From positions 22,430-86,429 of the forward strand of contig CATWSG010000006.1 in the NCBI GenBank assembly GCA_958353395.1: DNA of 64,000 nucleotides, written 5' to 3'. This stretch comes from an uncultured Collinsella sp. (lineage in GTDB: Bacteria; Actinomycetota; Coriobacteriia; Coriobacteriales; Coriobacteriaceae). Positions 54,218 to 63,170 of this stretch are shown piece by piece (position 1 is the first letter of the stretch; each line of letters begins with the position of its first letter). The position numbers and the translations under genes were made by a program. The notes beneath the pieces are model-generated. The model ran no database searches. It saw only the letters and a list, made by a program, of their open reading frames with translations, and had not been told where the DNA came from.

Positions 54218-56221
54218 TGCGAACTGGCTCAGATAGAGGTCGGCGTAGGCACCCTCGGCAGCCAGCAGCTCCTTATGCGTGCCCTGCTCGATGATGTTGC
54301 CGTGGTCCATGACCAAGATCAGGTCGGCATCCACGATCGTCGACAGGCGGTGTGCGATCACAAAGCTCGTGCGCCCGCGCATAAGCGCATCCATGGCACG
54401 GCCGATGGCAAGCTCGGTACGCGTGTCCACGCTTGAGGTCGCCTCGTCCAGGATGAGAATCGCCGGGTTGTTGAGCAGCACGCGTGCGATGGTCAGCAGC
54501 TGACGCTGGCCCTGGCTGATGCTTTCGGCATCGTTGGCCACGCGCGTGTCGTAGCCCTGCGGCATGGTGCGCACAAAGAAGTCAACCTGGGCGGCGCGCG
54601 CAGCCGCCACGATCTCCTCGCGCGTTGCCTCGGGGCAGCCGTAGGCGATGTTCTCGGCAATCGTGCCGTCGAACAGCCAGGCGTCTTGCAGCACCATGCC
54701 AAACTGCTGACGTAGCTCGCCGCGATCCATGCGGCTCGTATCCACGCCGTCGAGCGTAATACGCCCGCCGTCAATCTCGTAGAAGCGCATGAGCAGGTTG
54801 ATGAGCGTCGTCTTGCCTGCGCCCGTGGTTCCCACCACGGCAATCTTCTGGCCCGGCTCGGCGGTAAACGACACGTCGCGCATAAGCGGCTTGTCGGGCG
54901 AATAACCAAAGCGCACGTGCTCAAAAGAGACGCGACCCTCAACGCGACCCGGCAGCTTGGCGGCCTCGTCCGGCAGCGGATCGGCCTCCATCTCGGGCTC
55001 ATCGAGCAGGTCGAACACGCGCTCCGCACTCGCCAGCGCGCTCTGCAGCGAGTTAAAGGTAAACGACAGCTGCGTCATGGGTTCGGACGCCTCGTAGATA
55101 AACTGGAAGAACGCCTGGAACACGCCGACGGTCATGTGACCGGCAACCAGCATGCTGCAGCCCACAAGCGCAATAACGATCTGCGCCAAACGGCCGATAA
55201 AGCGCACTGCGGGGCCGACAGCATTGATCATAAAGTCGGCCTTGGTGCTCACACGAGCCAGTTCCTTCGAAACCTCGTGCACCTCAGCGGAGCTCTGACG
55301 TTCGCGGTTAAACGCGCGGATCACCAGACGGCCCGAATAGCCTTCCTCGACCGCACTCGTAATCTTGGACACCCACTCCTGGCGCTCGCCCGTCACATCG
55401 TGTGTGCGGCGCGAGACGACCTTCGTCACCAGCAGCGACAGTGCCGTAAAGAACAGAAAGACGAGCGTAAGCTGCACGCTGAACACGAACATCACGCTCA
55501 CAGCACCAACAACCGTGCCGATCGATACCAGCAGCTGCAGCAAGCCGCGCTGCATGCTCTCGGACATCTTGTCCAAGTCGTTGGTCGCACGGCTGACGAC
55601 CTCACCGGGACGATATGCGTCAAAAAAGGCGAGCGGCAGACGATTGAGCTTTTGGGCGATGCGGTTGCGCAGGCGCAGATTGAGGCGTTCGGCCACGCTC
55701 GACATCAAAAAGCTCTGGAGCGCATAGAACGAGGCAGCAGCCGTCCAAATCATAAAGTAGATGAAGATGGTCCTGCCGCAGTTCTCCCAGGTGATGTTGA
55801 AGGTGGTGTCGTTGGCAAACGCCACCTGAATGTGGCTCCACAGCTCATCGATCACGCGGGCGCTATATGCCGGCGCGGCAGTGTTAAAGATGACATAGAA
55901 CACAATGCTCGCGAACACGATATAGAAGCGCCAATGGTCGCCGACGGCCTCGCTCCACAAGCGGCGCACCGTCGCCCAGGTATCCCGGGGCGTCTCGTCC
56001 TCTTCTTCGTCGTCCACGTCGCGCATACGCTCTGCCTCGGCACGGGCGCGCTCGTCCTCGGCACGTTCGTTTTCCTCGTAGAGCGCTTGGCGGCGAGCCT
56101 CGCGCTCGGCCGCAGCCTTGGCGGCGTCATCCAGCTCGGTCGACGCGGCAGCCGTTTCCTCGACCAGTCCCGCGGCAGCGGCGTCATCAACGCCGCCCTG
56201 CTTCTTGAGCTCCTCGGTCAT
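54215..56221 (-). CDS. Heterodimeric ABC exporter, catalytic subunit (third pair)
   Basis: A 668-residue exporter half. An unusual N-terminal tail of about 85 residues is rich in Ala, Glu and Arg (AAKAAAEREARRQALYEENE), probably helical and cytoplasmic. Six spans follow, then an ATPase with Walker A GTTGAGKTT, Walker B ILILDEATSSVD (catalytic Glu) and the variant signature ISQGQRQ. The ATG at 56221 has GGGAGGTGA and begins two bases past the upstream stop codon. The tail is missing from the other two catalytic subunits. Confidence 0.92.
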   Translation of the reverse strand: MTEELKKQGGVDDAAAAGLVEETAAASTELDDAAKAAAEREARRQALYEENERAEDERARAEAERMRDVDDEEEDETPRDTWATVRRLWSEAVGDHWRFYIVFASIVFYVIFNTAAPAYSARVIDELWSHIQVAFANDTTFNITWENCGRTIFIYFMIWTAAASFYALQSFLMSSVAERLNLRLRNRIAQKLNRLPLAFFDAYRPGEVVSRATNDLDKMSESMQRGLLQLLVSIGTVVGAVSVMFVFSVQLTLVFLFFTALSLLVTKVVSRRTHDVTGERQEWVSKITSAVEEGYSGRLVIRAFNRERQSSAEVHEVSKELARVSTKADFMINAVGPAVRFIGRLAQIVIALVGCSMLVAGHMTVGVFQAFFQFIYEASEPMTQLSFTFNSLQSALASAERVFDLLDEPEMEADPLPDEAAKLPGRVEGRVSFEHVRFGYSPDKPLMRDVSFTAEPGQKIAVVGTTGAGKTTLINLLMRFYEIDGGRITLDGVDTSRMDRGELRQQFGMVLQDAWLFDGTIAENIAYGCPEATREEIVAAARAAQVDFFVRTMPQGYDTRVANDAESISQGQRQLLTIARVLLNNPAILILDEATSSVDTRTELAIGRAMDALMRGRTSFVIAHRLSTIVDADLILVMDHGNIIEQGTHKELLAAEGAYADLYLSQFA

Positions 56222-56222
56222 G

Positions 56223-57959
56223 CTACTCACCTCCCTTCATCTGCGATTCCGCGATGGCGCGGTACACCTCGCAGGTTTCCATAAGCTCGCCATGCGTGCC
56301 CAGACCCACAACCTCGCCATCCTTGAGCACCACGATCTGGTCGGCGTGCAAGATCGTCGAGATGCGCTGCGCGATGATGAGCACCGCAGCGTCACGCGTC
56401 TCGTCTTGCAGCGCATGACGCAGGGCGGCATCGGTCTTAAAGTCCAGGGCCGAAAAGCTATCGTCGAAGATATACAGATCGGCATGCTTCATGAGCGCAC
56501 GGGCGATTGCCAGACGCTGGCGCTGGCCGCCCGAAAAGTTCGTACCGCCCTGGGCAACCGGGGTATCGAGCCCCTGCGGTTGGTCGAGTACAAAGGTGCT
56601 CTGGGCAACCTCAAGCGCGTGGAGCATGTCGCCCTCGGTCGCGCCTTCGTTACCAAAGCGAAGGTTGCTCGCCACCGTGCCCGAGAACAGCCACGCCTTC
56701 TGCGGCACATAGGCAATGCGCCCGCGGATTTCGTCTTGCGTAAGCTCGCGCAGGTCCACACCATTCAGGCGAATGGAGCCCTTGGTGGCATCGTGGAAGC
56801 GCAGCAGAAGCTTTGCCACCGTCGATTTGCCCGAGCCTGTCGAGCCAACGATCGCAGTCGTCTGACCGCGACGGCAGGCAAAGCTCAGGTCGCACAGGGT
56901 GTCCTCGTCGGCATCGTCAAAGCGAAACGACATGTGGTCGAACACGGCCACCGCATCGGCTTCGTCTTGGGGCTCGCGCGCCCCGTCATCCAGCGTGCGG
57001 TCACCGTCCACGATGCTCGGCTCGATCTCCAGCACCTGCTGCGCGCGGTTCAGACATGCGGCGGCGCGCGGAAGTGTCAGCACCACCATCTGGGCCATCA
57101 TCACAAAGAACAGGATCAGAATTGCATACTCCAGCACCGCCGAGATACTCGCAATCTGCATGGCGTGGGCGCCTACGCGGTTGCCGCCCACCCACAGCAC
57201 CGCCACCTCGGCGATGTTCATCAAAAAGAAGCTTGAGCTGTCGAGGCCCACAAACAGGTGGTTGACTTTGATGGCGTTGGCGGCGTATTCGCTAAACACC
57301 TCGTCCAGACGCCGTTCCTCGTGGCGCTCCTTGTTAAACGCACGGATGACGCGCACGCCCACAATATTCTCGCGCAGCACCACGTTCATGCGGTCGATAA
57401 AGCCCTGTAGGCGCATAAAAATCGGCGCCGCGTTGGCAACCGTAAAGACCGCCGCCACCAGTACAATCGCAACGACTACGCCCAGAAGCGTGCCCATGGC
57501 AGGATCGATAAACCAGGCGAAGATGATGCCCGCCACAGCCAAAAACGGCACGGGCAGCACCAGCTGAATCGTCTGCAGAATCGCCTGCTGAATCACGTTG
57601 ATGTCGTTGAGCGAGCGCGTGATCATCGATCCGGTGCCAAAGCGCTCAAAATCGCTGGCCGCGAGCTCGAGCGATTTGTCGTACACGGCATTGCGGATAT
57701 CGCAAGCCACGTTGGCGGCCAGGCGCGCCGAAAGATAGCAGCCCAGCACCGTGCCGCCGCTAGCCATGCTGGTCGCGATAAACATGTATAGGCCGTTGCG
57801 TAAAATGTAGTCGACATCGCCCGTGGTAATACCGGTGTTGACCATGTTCGCCAACATCGTGGGAACCAACAGCGTACCAACGTTATCCACCAGCAGCACC
57901 AGCAGCGTCACTGCGACAAGCCCTCGATATGGCTTTAGAAACCTCATTAACAGTCGCAC
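56223..57959 (-). CDS. Heterodimeric ABC exporter, subunit with degenerate ATP site (third pair)
   Basis: A 578-residue exporter half. It has six spans, Walker A GSTGSGKST, signature FSGGQRQR, and Asp instead of the catalytic Glu (LYIFDDSFSALD). The GTG at 57959, with GGTGAGG seven bases upstream, overlaps the end of the MarR gene by 13 bases. An ATG at 57947 would form a TAATG junction and remove four residues. Either way translation is coupled to the regulator. Confidence 0.92.
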   Translation of the reverse strand: MRLLMRFLKPYRGLVAVTLLVLLVDNVGTLLVPTMLANMVNTGITTGDVDYILRNGLYMFIATSMASGGTVLGCYLSARLAANVACDIRNAVYDKSLELAASDFERFGTGSMITRSLNDINVIQQAILQTIQLVLPVPFLAVAGIIFAWFIDPAMGTLLGVVVAIVLVAAVFTVANAAPIFMRLQGFIDRMNVVLRENIVGVRVIRAFNKERHEERRLDEVFSEYAANAIKVNHLFVGLDSSSFFLMNIAEVAVLWVGGNRVGAHAMQIASISAVLEYAILILFFVMMAQMVVLTLPRAAACLNRAQQVLEIEPSIVDGDRTLDDGAREPQDEADAVAVFDHMSFRFDDADEDTLCDLSFACRRGQTTAIVGSTGSGKSTVAKLLLRFHDATKGSIRLNGVDLRELTQDEIRGRIAYVPQKAWLFSGTVASNLRFGNEGATEGDMLHALEVAQSTFVLDQPQGLDTPVAQGGTNFSGGQRQRLAIARALMKHADLYIFDDSFSALDFKTDAALRHALQDETRDAAVLIIAQRISTILHADQIVVLKDGEVVGLGTHGELMETCEVYRAIAESQMKGGE

Positions 57960-58447
57960 GACTCCCCCTCACCTTGATTCTCGGCTTGGCTCTCGGCAGC
58001 GATATGCTGCTTAAAGGCATCGCACTCATCGCCGAGCACCTGAGAGAATTTGCCGATCAAGCGCATAATCTCGCGCTGCTCACATGGCTCAAGCGCGCCA
58101 AAGGCTCGCTGTTCGGCCTTGAGTGCCGGCAGCGCATAACGCTCGGCAAATCGCCTGCCCTCTCCGGTCAGGCTCACAACCTTGTTCTTACGACTGCCTT
58201 CGGCAAACTCCAACGTTGCGAAGCCCCGCGCCGTCAAGGTTTTAATTGCCGAGTTGATGGTCTGCTTGCTGTAGAACCATTCGCTTGTCAGACGGCTTAC
58301 GGCAATACTGCCGCCCGCCGTGCTGGTGTCGACGAGCATCCAATAGGCGCAGTCCGAAAGGCCGCAGGCGCGCGAGAACTCCGAATAGATATGGTCGAGT
58401 CCATTGAGCAACCGATCGAAGTCGACCAGCGTAACCGCACTATTCAT
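57947..58447 (-). CDS. MarR-family transcriptional regulator
   Basis: A 166-residue winged-helix protein. The recognition helix lies around residues 55-75 (EWFYSKQTINSAIKTLTARG) and the wing around 82-95 (EGSRKNKVVSLTGEG). The C terminus is Glu/Cys-rich and ends GESCDC. The order regulator-degenerate-catalytic repeats that of the operon at 9479-13704. Two direct operator-like repeats flank its -10 box, which suggests autorepression. Confidence 0.9.
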   Translation of the reverse strand: MNSAVTLVDFDRLLNGLDHIYSEFSRACGLSDCAYWMLVDTSTAGGSIAVSRLTSEWFYSKQTINSAIKTLTARGFATLEFAEGSRKNKVVSLTGEGRRFAERYALPALKAEQRAFGALEPCEQREIMRLIGKFSQVLGDECDAFKQHIAAESQAENQGEGESCDC

Positions 58448-58465
58448 CTATCCCACCATTCGATT

Positions 58466-58515
58466 GTCCGATTTTTGACCAATTATATGTCTCTAGATTA
58501 GTCCGAGTTTTGACT
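58466..58515 (-). promoter_or_regulatory. Promoter with paired operator-like direct repeats for the marR-ABC operon
   Basis: Two direct repeats of consensus GTCCGANTTTTGAC (58466-58479 and 58501-58514) flank a -10 box TATAAT on the minus strand (58482-58487). The 35-base spacing and position over the promoter fit binding by the downstream MarR protein. Confidence 0.6.
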
Positions 58516-58571
58516 ATCGTCAACAGGCTCTCCGCAAATGCGCGCACTTTTATGGCCTATCGGCAGAAAAA

Positions 58572-58603
58572 GACCGCCGGCGCGGGGGCAGCGCCAGCGG
58601 TCA
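58572..58603 (-). terminator. Rho-independent terminator of the 96-residue gene
   Basis: On the minus strand, GACCGCTGGCGC / GCGCCGGCGGTC with a 7-base loop, followed by TTTTT. Confidence 0.85.
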
Positions 58604-58628
58604 CGTGAAAATCGGGTTTTATTGCCTG

Positions 58629-58919
58629 TTAAGCGGCGACGGCCTCATAGACCGTAGCGCCCGAGAAGCTGTCATGCAGGCTCTTGCCGGCAATCCACGG
58701 CAGCTCGACGACCTCGCAGACCGTGTTGACCAACTCAGAGCAGTCAGTAAAGTGGCCCTTGTCGTTGAGGGCCTCGCAATCCTGAACACGCCAATAGCCA
58801 TCGGCGTGCGTGATGTAGTACTCGTGATCGTTGATCGACACGAAAGCGCGCGTCTTGGAACGCAGCAGCTTCAGAAATCCTTCGAAATCGGTCTCGACGA
58901 CATCTCCAGCCTGGAACAT
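58629..58919 (-). CDS. Small soluble hypothetical protein
   Basis: A 96-residue protein I do not recognise. It begins MFQAGDVVETDFEGFLKLLR and has a compact alternating hydrophobic pattern without membrane spans. The stretch RAFVSINDHEYYITHADGYWRVQD suggests a small beta-sheet domain. The ATG at 58919 has CCAGGAGG. It has its own terminator and looks monocistronic. The 293-base gap upstream contains only promoter-like AT-rich DNA. Confidence 0.72.
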   Translation of the reverse strand: MFQAGDVVETDFEGFLKLLRSKTRAFVSINDHEYYITHADGYWRVQDCEALNDKGHFTDCSELVNTVCEVVELPWIAGKSLHDSFSGATVYEAVAA

Positions 58920-59212
58920 GATGTTACCTCCTGGCCCGGCGCCACCACGGCGCATTGATAAACGTTGGTACTCCTTTAGTAAAACCTTTATCAAAGGTTA
59001 TGCGTTCGTCATTTAGGCAAGTGGTAAAAAACCGCAGGGTAGACGGGATAAACGTTTAACCATCCCATTTGTTTGTCACATTCTGAAGGTACTTTTATGC
59101 AAACCTACTTTCCCAATTGGAATCTATCCTTTTGGCCGAGCAATTGACCGTCTATCGTTTAAGCCCGACGGGTATGAACGGGGCATCTGCAACGCCACCG
59201 CAAGGAGACACC

Positions 59213-59734
59213 ATGGAGACTATCGAAGCACTCATTCACCGCCGCAGCTGCCGCAACTACAGCGATCGTCCCGTCGAGGCTGAAAAGCTTGCACGTATTA
59301 TCGAAGCCGGCCAATATGCACCGAGCGGCATGGGCCGCCAGCCGGTGACGTTTGTCGCCGTCACCGACCCCGCGACCGTCGAGCATCTCTCACAGCTCAA
59401 CGCCCAGGTCATGGACAGCAACAGCGACCCCTTCTATGGCGCCAAGACCGTTGTGGTGGTGCTGGTTGACCGCAGCGTGCCCACACATCTGGAAGACGGC
59501 TCGCTCGCCATGGGCAACTTGCTCAACGCCGCCTATGCACTGGGTGTCGATTCGTGCTGGATTCACCGCGCGCATGAGGTCTTTGACTCGCCCGAGGGCC
59601 TGGAGCTGCTGGCCAGCTGGGGCCTGCCCGCCGACGGCAGCCTGCGCGGCGTCGGTAACTGCATTCTTGGCTACGCCGAGGACACGCTACCCGAGGCAAA
59701 GCCGCGCCGCAACAACGTGGTGTACGTGAAATAG
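59213..59734 (+). CDS. Nitroreductase-family protein
   Basis: A 173-residue flavoprotein of normal length for the family. It shows RRSCRNYSDRPVE (FMN phosphate binding, residues 11-23), AGQYAPSGMGRQPVTFV, and NLLNAAYALGVDSCWIHRA near residue 105. The ATG at 59213 has AAGGAGA. It is unrelated in detail to the longer nitroreductase at 31955 and is transcribed alone. Confidence 0.9.
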   Translation: METIEALIHRRSCRNYSDRPVEAEKLARIIEAGQYAPSGMGRQPVTFVAVTDPATVEHLSQLNAQVMDSNSDPFYGAKTVVVVLVDRSVPTHLEDGSLAMGNLLNAAYALGVDSCWIHRAHEVFDSPEGLELLASWGLPADGSLRGVGNCILGYAEDTLPEAKPRRNNVVYVK

Positions 59735-59750
59735 TACAGGAACGTCAGCA

Positions 59751-59789
59751 GGGGTAGCTAATTTGGGACGGGGCTATTTTAGCTACCCC
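59751..59789. repeat. Family R7 hairpin, copy 3
   Basis: GGGGTAGCTAATTTGGGACG is followed by GGGCTATTTTAGCTACCCC, a closed hairpin with a GGGTAGCTA stem. It lies 17 bases after the nitroreductase stop codon, between converging genes. Confidence 0.75.
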
Positions 59790-59798
59790 ACTCGCAAC

Positions 59799-60374
59799 TT
59801 ATATTGACGTCGCCGTTGTCGTCGTTTCGTTCGTCTGGGCCGTTTCGACGTCGTCGCCTTGCTTGTCTTCGTCCTTTTGCGCATCGGCGATGGTGGAGGT
59901 CGCCGCGACGATACCGCGCTGGGGCGCAACGCCCGTCTGGGTCTGTGCGCCCTCGACAACTTCTGTGCCTGCATGCGCGAGCTCGGGCGATTTAAACATT
60001 GCGTCCAAGTTGGCGCCACCGCCGGCATATCCGAGCGCAGCGAGCGCGATGACGATCACTGCAACGGCGGCCACGATCGGCACGTAGCGATGCCAGCCGG
60101 CGGGATTGAGCCCGCTGCGGCGAGCCGCCCCGCGGCTGATGTAGCCGAGCGTTCCGTCGTGCTTGAGCTTTGATCCCACCACGCGTTTGCGGCCCAACAG
60201 CGAGGACTCTGCCTGCATTGCCAAGCGGGCGCTTGCCGAAGGATAGCCGTATTTAGTGCGCTTGAACGAGCCATCAAACCCCGAGGCGTGTTTGCCCCAC
60301 GTCACCGATGTTGTGCGTCGGTTGACCGGCGCGGCACTCCGCCTTCTGCGGCTCGGTTTTGAAGTCTCAGCCAT
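59799..60374 (-). CDS. Single-span membrane protein of unknown function
   Basis: A 191-residue protein with an Arg-rich N-terminal half (MAETSKPSRRRRSAAPVNRR, about residues 1-105), one membrane span (VPIVAAVAVIVIALAALGYA) near 108-128, and an extracytoplasmic tail rich in Thr, Gln and Asp. The motifs KRTKYGYPSASARLAMQAES and DGTLGYISRGAARRSG may be nucleic-acid or protein contacts. No family is recognised. Confidence 0.72.
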   Translation of the reverse strand: MAETSKPSRRRRSAAPVNRRTTSVTWGKHASGFDGSFKRTKYGYPSASARLAMQAESSLLGRKRVVGSKLKHDGTLGYISRGAARRSGLNPAGWHRYVPIVAAVAVIVIALAALGYAGGGANLDAMFKSPELAHAGTEVVEGAQTQTGVAPQRGIVAATSTIADAQKDEDKQGDDVETAQTNETTTTATSI

Positions 60375-60458
60375 ATGCCCTCGCACGCCGTAACCAAATC
60401 GAAACAATAACGCTTTGGACTGTAGCACACGCGTCGCGCGCGGTCACGGGCGCCTCGC

Positions 60459-61676
60459 TCAACGGTCATCGTCCTTCAGCAAGCGCCACAGCGTTGTACG
60501 GCTTATGCCCAGCACCTCCGCCGCACGGGTTCGGTTGCCGTGGAGATGATCTACAACCAGATGCGCGATATCTCGCTCGGTATCGGCCAGCGGTCGCAGG
60601 ATATACAGGTCACTTTCGAGCGTCGGGGCACCAAAGGTTGCGGTCTTAATCACGTCCTCTTGGGCGAGCACTTCCTCCGCCACAGCGCGGTCCACCGTGC
60701 CCGCCCCCACCAATATATACAGTCGTTCCGAGACCTCGCGGAGCTGCAGATAATTGCGCGGCCAGCGATAAGCATCGAGCGTCTTCGTCGCCGCGGCAGA
60801 CAGCGTGGGCGCTGCCGTCCCAAATGCATCAGCGAGATATTCCAAATAGCGCGCAACCTTCGTCGACGCGGCTCCCTGCTCGGCGATTGCCGGCGCCACA
60901 CTCACCGCACAGGCGAAACGCTCGGTCACAAAGGCGGCTTGATCACTTTCGCTGCCGCCCGGCATGTCATTCGCTGTCAGCACCACATGGCAGCGCGTCG
61001 CCAACGCGGTGTCGGTCATCGTGGAGACCAGCTCGCGGAGGCGCTGGGGGCCAACCGCATTCCAGCCCTCAATGCAAAGGGTCAGCCCCGTTTGGAACAA
61101 CGGCGATTCGGCGCTCTTGAGCACATGGCGCCAACCGCGCTCGGTGAGTTCATCAAGCGCAAGGGAAACAAAGGGCTGATCGGCAAAAGGACCGTCCAGA
61201 TAGAGGCGCTTGGCGATCTCGACCTGACCCGCTCCCAGCTCACCCTCGAGCATAAGGGGCACACCGCGCGCGTAGCTCTCGGCAACCGGTGCAGCCACCG
61301 CAGCGGCACCCTCAACGATGCCGTACGCGCTCGATTCGTAGCGGGCCTCAACCTCGTCGGCGTTGAGCCACTCGATACCCGCATGCGCCGCGGCGCCGCG
61401 CACCTCGCGGACCACGACGACCCAAAGGCCCCCGCCCTCTTTGCCGGTGGGGCGAACGGTCAGGCTCAGGCGCGTACCCGCACGCCCCATAACCAGACGC
61501 GCGCCGTCTCCTATACGGTCGAGACGCTCAGCGACAAAAGCCGCCACATCCCGCTCAAGCGCCGCGCCATTCATGGTAGAGATCGCGACGTCCCCACGCG
61601 CATCGATTGCCAATGCCGAGGCCCCGGCAGCAGCTAGGGCATCGGTCAAGATGTTCAGCTTGGCATCGCTATCCAT
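60459..61676 (-). CDS. Fis-type regulator with degenerate sigma-54-activator (AAA+) domain
   Basis: A 405-residue protein with the layout of an NtrC-family activator. It has an N-terminal sensor-like region (1-95), an AAA+-like domain (about 115-330) and a C-terminal Fis helix-turn-helix (VVDHLHGNRTRAAEVLGISR). Key ATPase residues are missing: Walker A reads GELGAGQVEIA with Gln for Lys, Walker B reads LTLCIEGW, and no GAFTGA loop is seen. It therefore probably binds DNA without sigma-54 activation. Confidence 0.78.
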   Translation of the reverse strand: MDSDAKLNILTDALAAAGASALAIDARGDVAISTMNGAALERDVAAFVAERLDRIGDGARLVMGRAGTRLSLTVRPTGKEGGGLWVVVVREVRGAAAHAGIEWLNADEVEARYESSAYGIVEGAAAVAAPVAESYARGVPLMLEGELGAGQVEIAKRLYLDGPFADQPFVSLALDELTERGWRHVLKSAESPLFQTGLTLCIEGWNAVGPQRLRELVSTMTDTALATRCHVVLTANDMPGGSESDQAAFVTERFACAVSVAPAIAEQGAASTKVARYLEYLADAFGTAAPTLSAAATKTLDAYRWPRNYLQLREVSERLYILVGAGTVDRAVAEEVLAQEDVIKTATFGAPTLESDLYILRPLADTERDIAHLVVDHLHGNRTRAAEVLGISRTTLWRLLKDDDR

Positions 61677-61728
61677 GATTTGCCCCTGTCCGCAGCGACG
61701 TGCAACCGCCGACGGTCGCACGACCGAG

Positions 61729-61746
61729 TGTTTCAAAATTGAACGA
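61729..61746. promoter_or_regulatory. Putative operator of the Fis-type regulator
   Basis: TGTTTCAAAATTGAACGA is an imperfect palindrome of the TGTTTCA-N-TGAAACA type bound by PrpR-class regulators. It lies 53 bases upstream of the Fis-type regulator gene. Its position suits autoregulation. Confidence 0.4.
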
Positions 61747-61942
61747 TATTGCTCACCAAACACTATAGGGCAGAAAGCGTCATCCTGCGAGTATAGGTGT
61801 TGCCCCGCATCGCCATCCTGGCGGGGCGATAAGAGCTCTTCGGGACTTATAAACCTGCGGACAAGCCATACCCGCAAGAGCTCCTATCGCTCCACCGTGA
61901 GAATGCGCTCACCAGCACGCAGCACGCAAATAAGCTACTTCT

Positions 61943-62977
61943 CTACCAGATTCCCAGCACGTGCTGCATTCCCAAACTCATGCACGCAATGCCAATCCAG
62001 CAGCAAAAGCCCAGCGCGATGGGCTTGCCGCCCTTTTTGACCAGCTCGACGATATCGGTATTAAAACCAATAGCCGCCATGGCCATCACAATAAAGAACT
62101 TCGACAGCTCCTTGATGGGCGCCGTGATGGACACAGGAAGCTGAAACACCGTGGTGATCACGCTCGCCAGCACAAAGAACAGCACAAACATGGGAAACGC
62201 GCGTTTAAGCGAGAACGTGCTCTTAGCGTCGCCACCGGCCTTGCGTGCCAGATGCATCTGCCAGCATGCGAGGACCAACGTGATGGGAATAATGGCCAGC
62301 GTCCTGGTGAGCTTGACCACCGTGGCGCTCTCGAGCACATTGGCGCCGGGATGCATGCTGTCCCAAGCGCTCGCCGCAGCCGTTACGGACGAGGTGTCGT
62401 TGATGGCGGTACCGGCAAACAGGCCAAAGCCCTCGTTGGTCAGCCCGAGCATGCCGCCGAGCGTCGGAAACACGAGCGCCGCGATAACGTTAAACAGGAA
62501 GATGACCGAGATGGCCTGGGCAATCTCGCGATCGTCGGCATCGATGACGGGTGCGGTCGCGGCGATGGCAGAACCACCGCAAATCGACGAACCCACACCC
62601 ACAAGCGTCGCGATCTTGCCCGGCACGTTCATGACGCGGCAGAGCACAAAGGCGATGACAAGCGAGGTCGAGATTGTCGCCACGATAATCGGCAGCGACT
62701 GGGCGCCCTTGGACAGAATCTGGGAGAGGTTCATGCCAAAGCCAAGCAGGATAACCGCGTGCTGCAAGACTTTTTTGGACGTATAGGTAACGCCGGCGGC
62801 GAGCTGTTCGCGACGATTCTTGGGAAAGACGAGCGCCAGGACCATACCAAAGAGGATGGCAAATACCGGACCGCCGACCACCTCAATTTGTTTGCCGAGC
62901 AACGTCGCGGGAATGGCGATGATTAGGCAGAACAAGACGCCTTTCCAGCGCTCGCGTACGATATTTGCCAGTTGCAT
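61943..62977 (-). CDS. YeiH-family putative sulfate/sulfite exporter
   Basis: A 344-residue membrane protein of the YeiH/UPF0324 family with about ten spans. Conserved blocks include HAVILLGFGMNLSQIL, VGVGSSICGGSAIAATAPVI and AGTAINDTSSVTAAA. Some members are annotated as sulfate exporters. The ATG at 62977 has AAGGAATCC. It is divergent from the GntR regulator. Confidence 0.9.
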   Translation of the reverse strand: MQLANIVRERWKGVLFCLIIAIPATLLGKQIEVVGGPVFAILFGMVLALVFPKNRREQLAAGVTYTSKKVLQHAVILLGFGMNLSQILSKGAQSLPIIVATISTSLVIAFVLCRVMNVPGKIATLVGVGSSICGGSAIAATAPVIDADDREIAQAISVIFLFNVIAALVFPTLGGMLGLTNEGFGLFAGTAINDTSSVTAAASAWDSMHPGANVLESATVVKLTRTLAIIPITLVLACWQMHLARKAGGDAKSTFSLKRAFPMFVLFFVLASVITTVFQLPVSITAPIKELSKFFIVMAMAAIGFNTDIVELVKKGGKPIALGFCCWIGIACMSLGMQHVLGIW

Positions 62978-63170
62978 ATGGGATTCCTTCTTTCTATTTC
63001 ACGTTTGCGACGGCTTATGATACGGCAACGTTGAGCGCAGCCTTGCGCAAACACAGACTAAGATGCCGCAATAGTTCTCGGGCGACAGCCGAATTACCCA
63101 CCGCGGAGAGCTGATTCGCGGCATAATTAACAACTGACATATGAGTTTGATAGAACAGTTGCGAGGCGCT

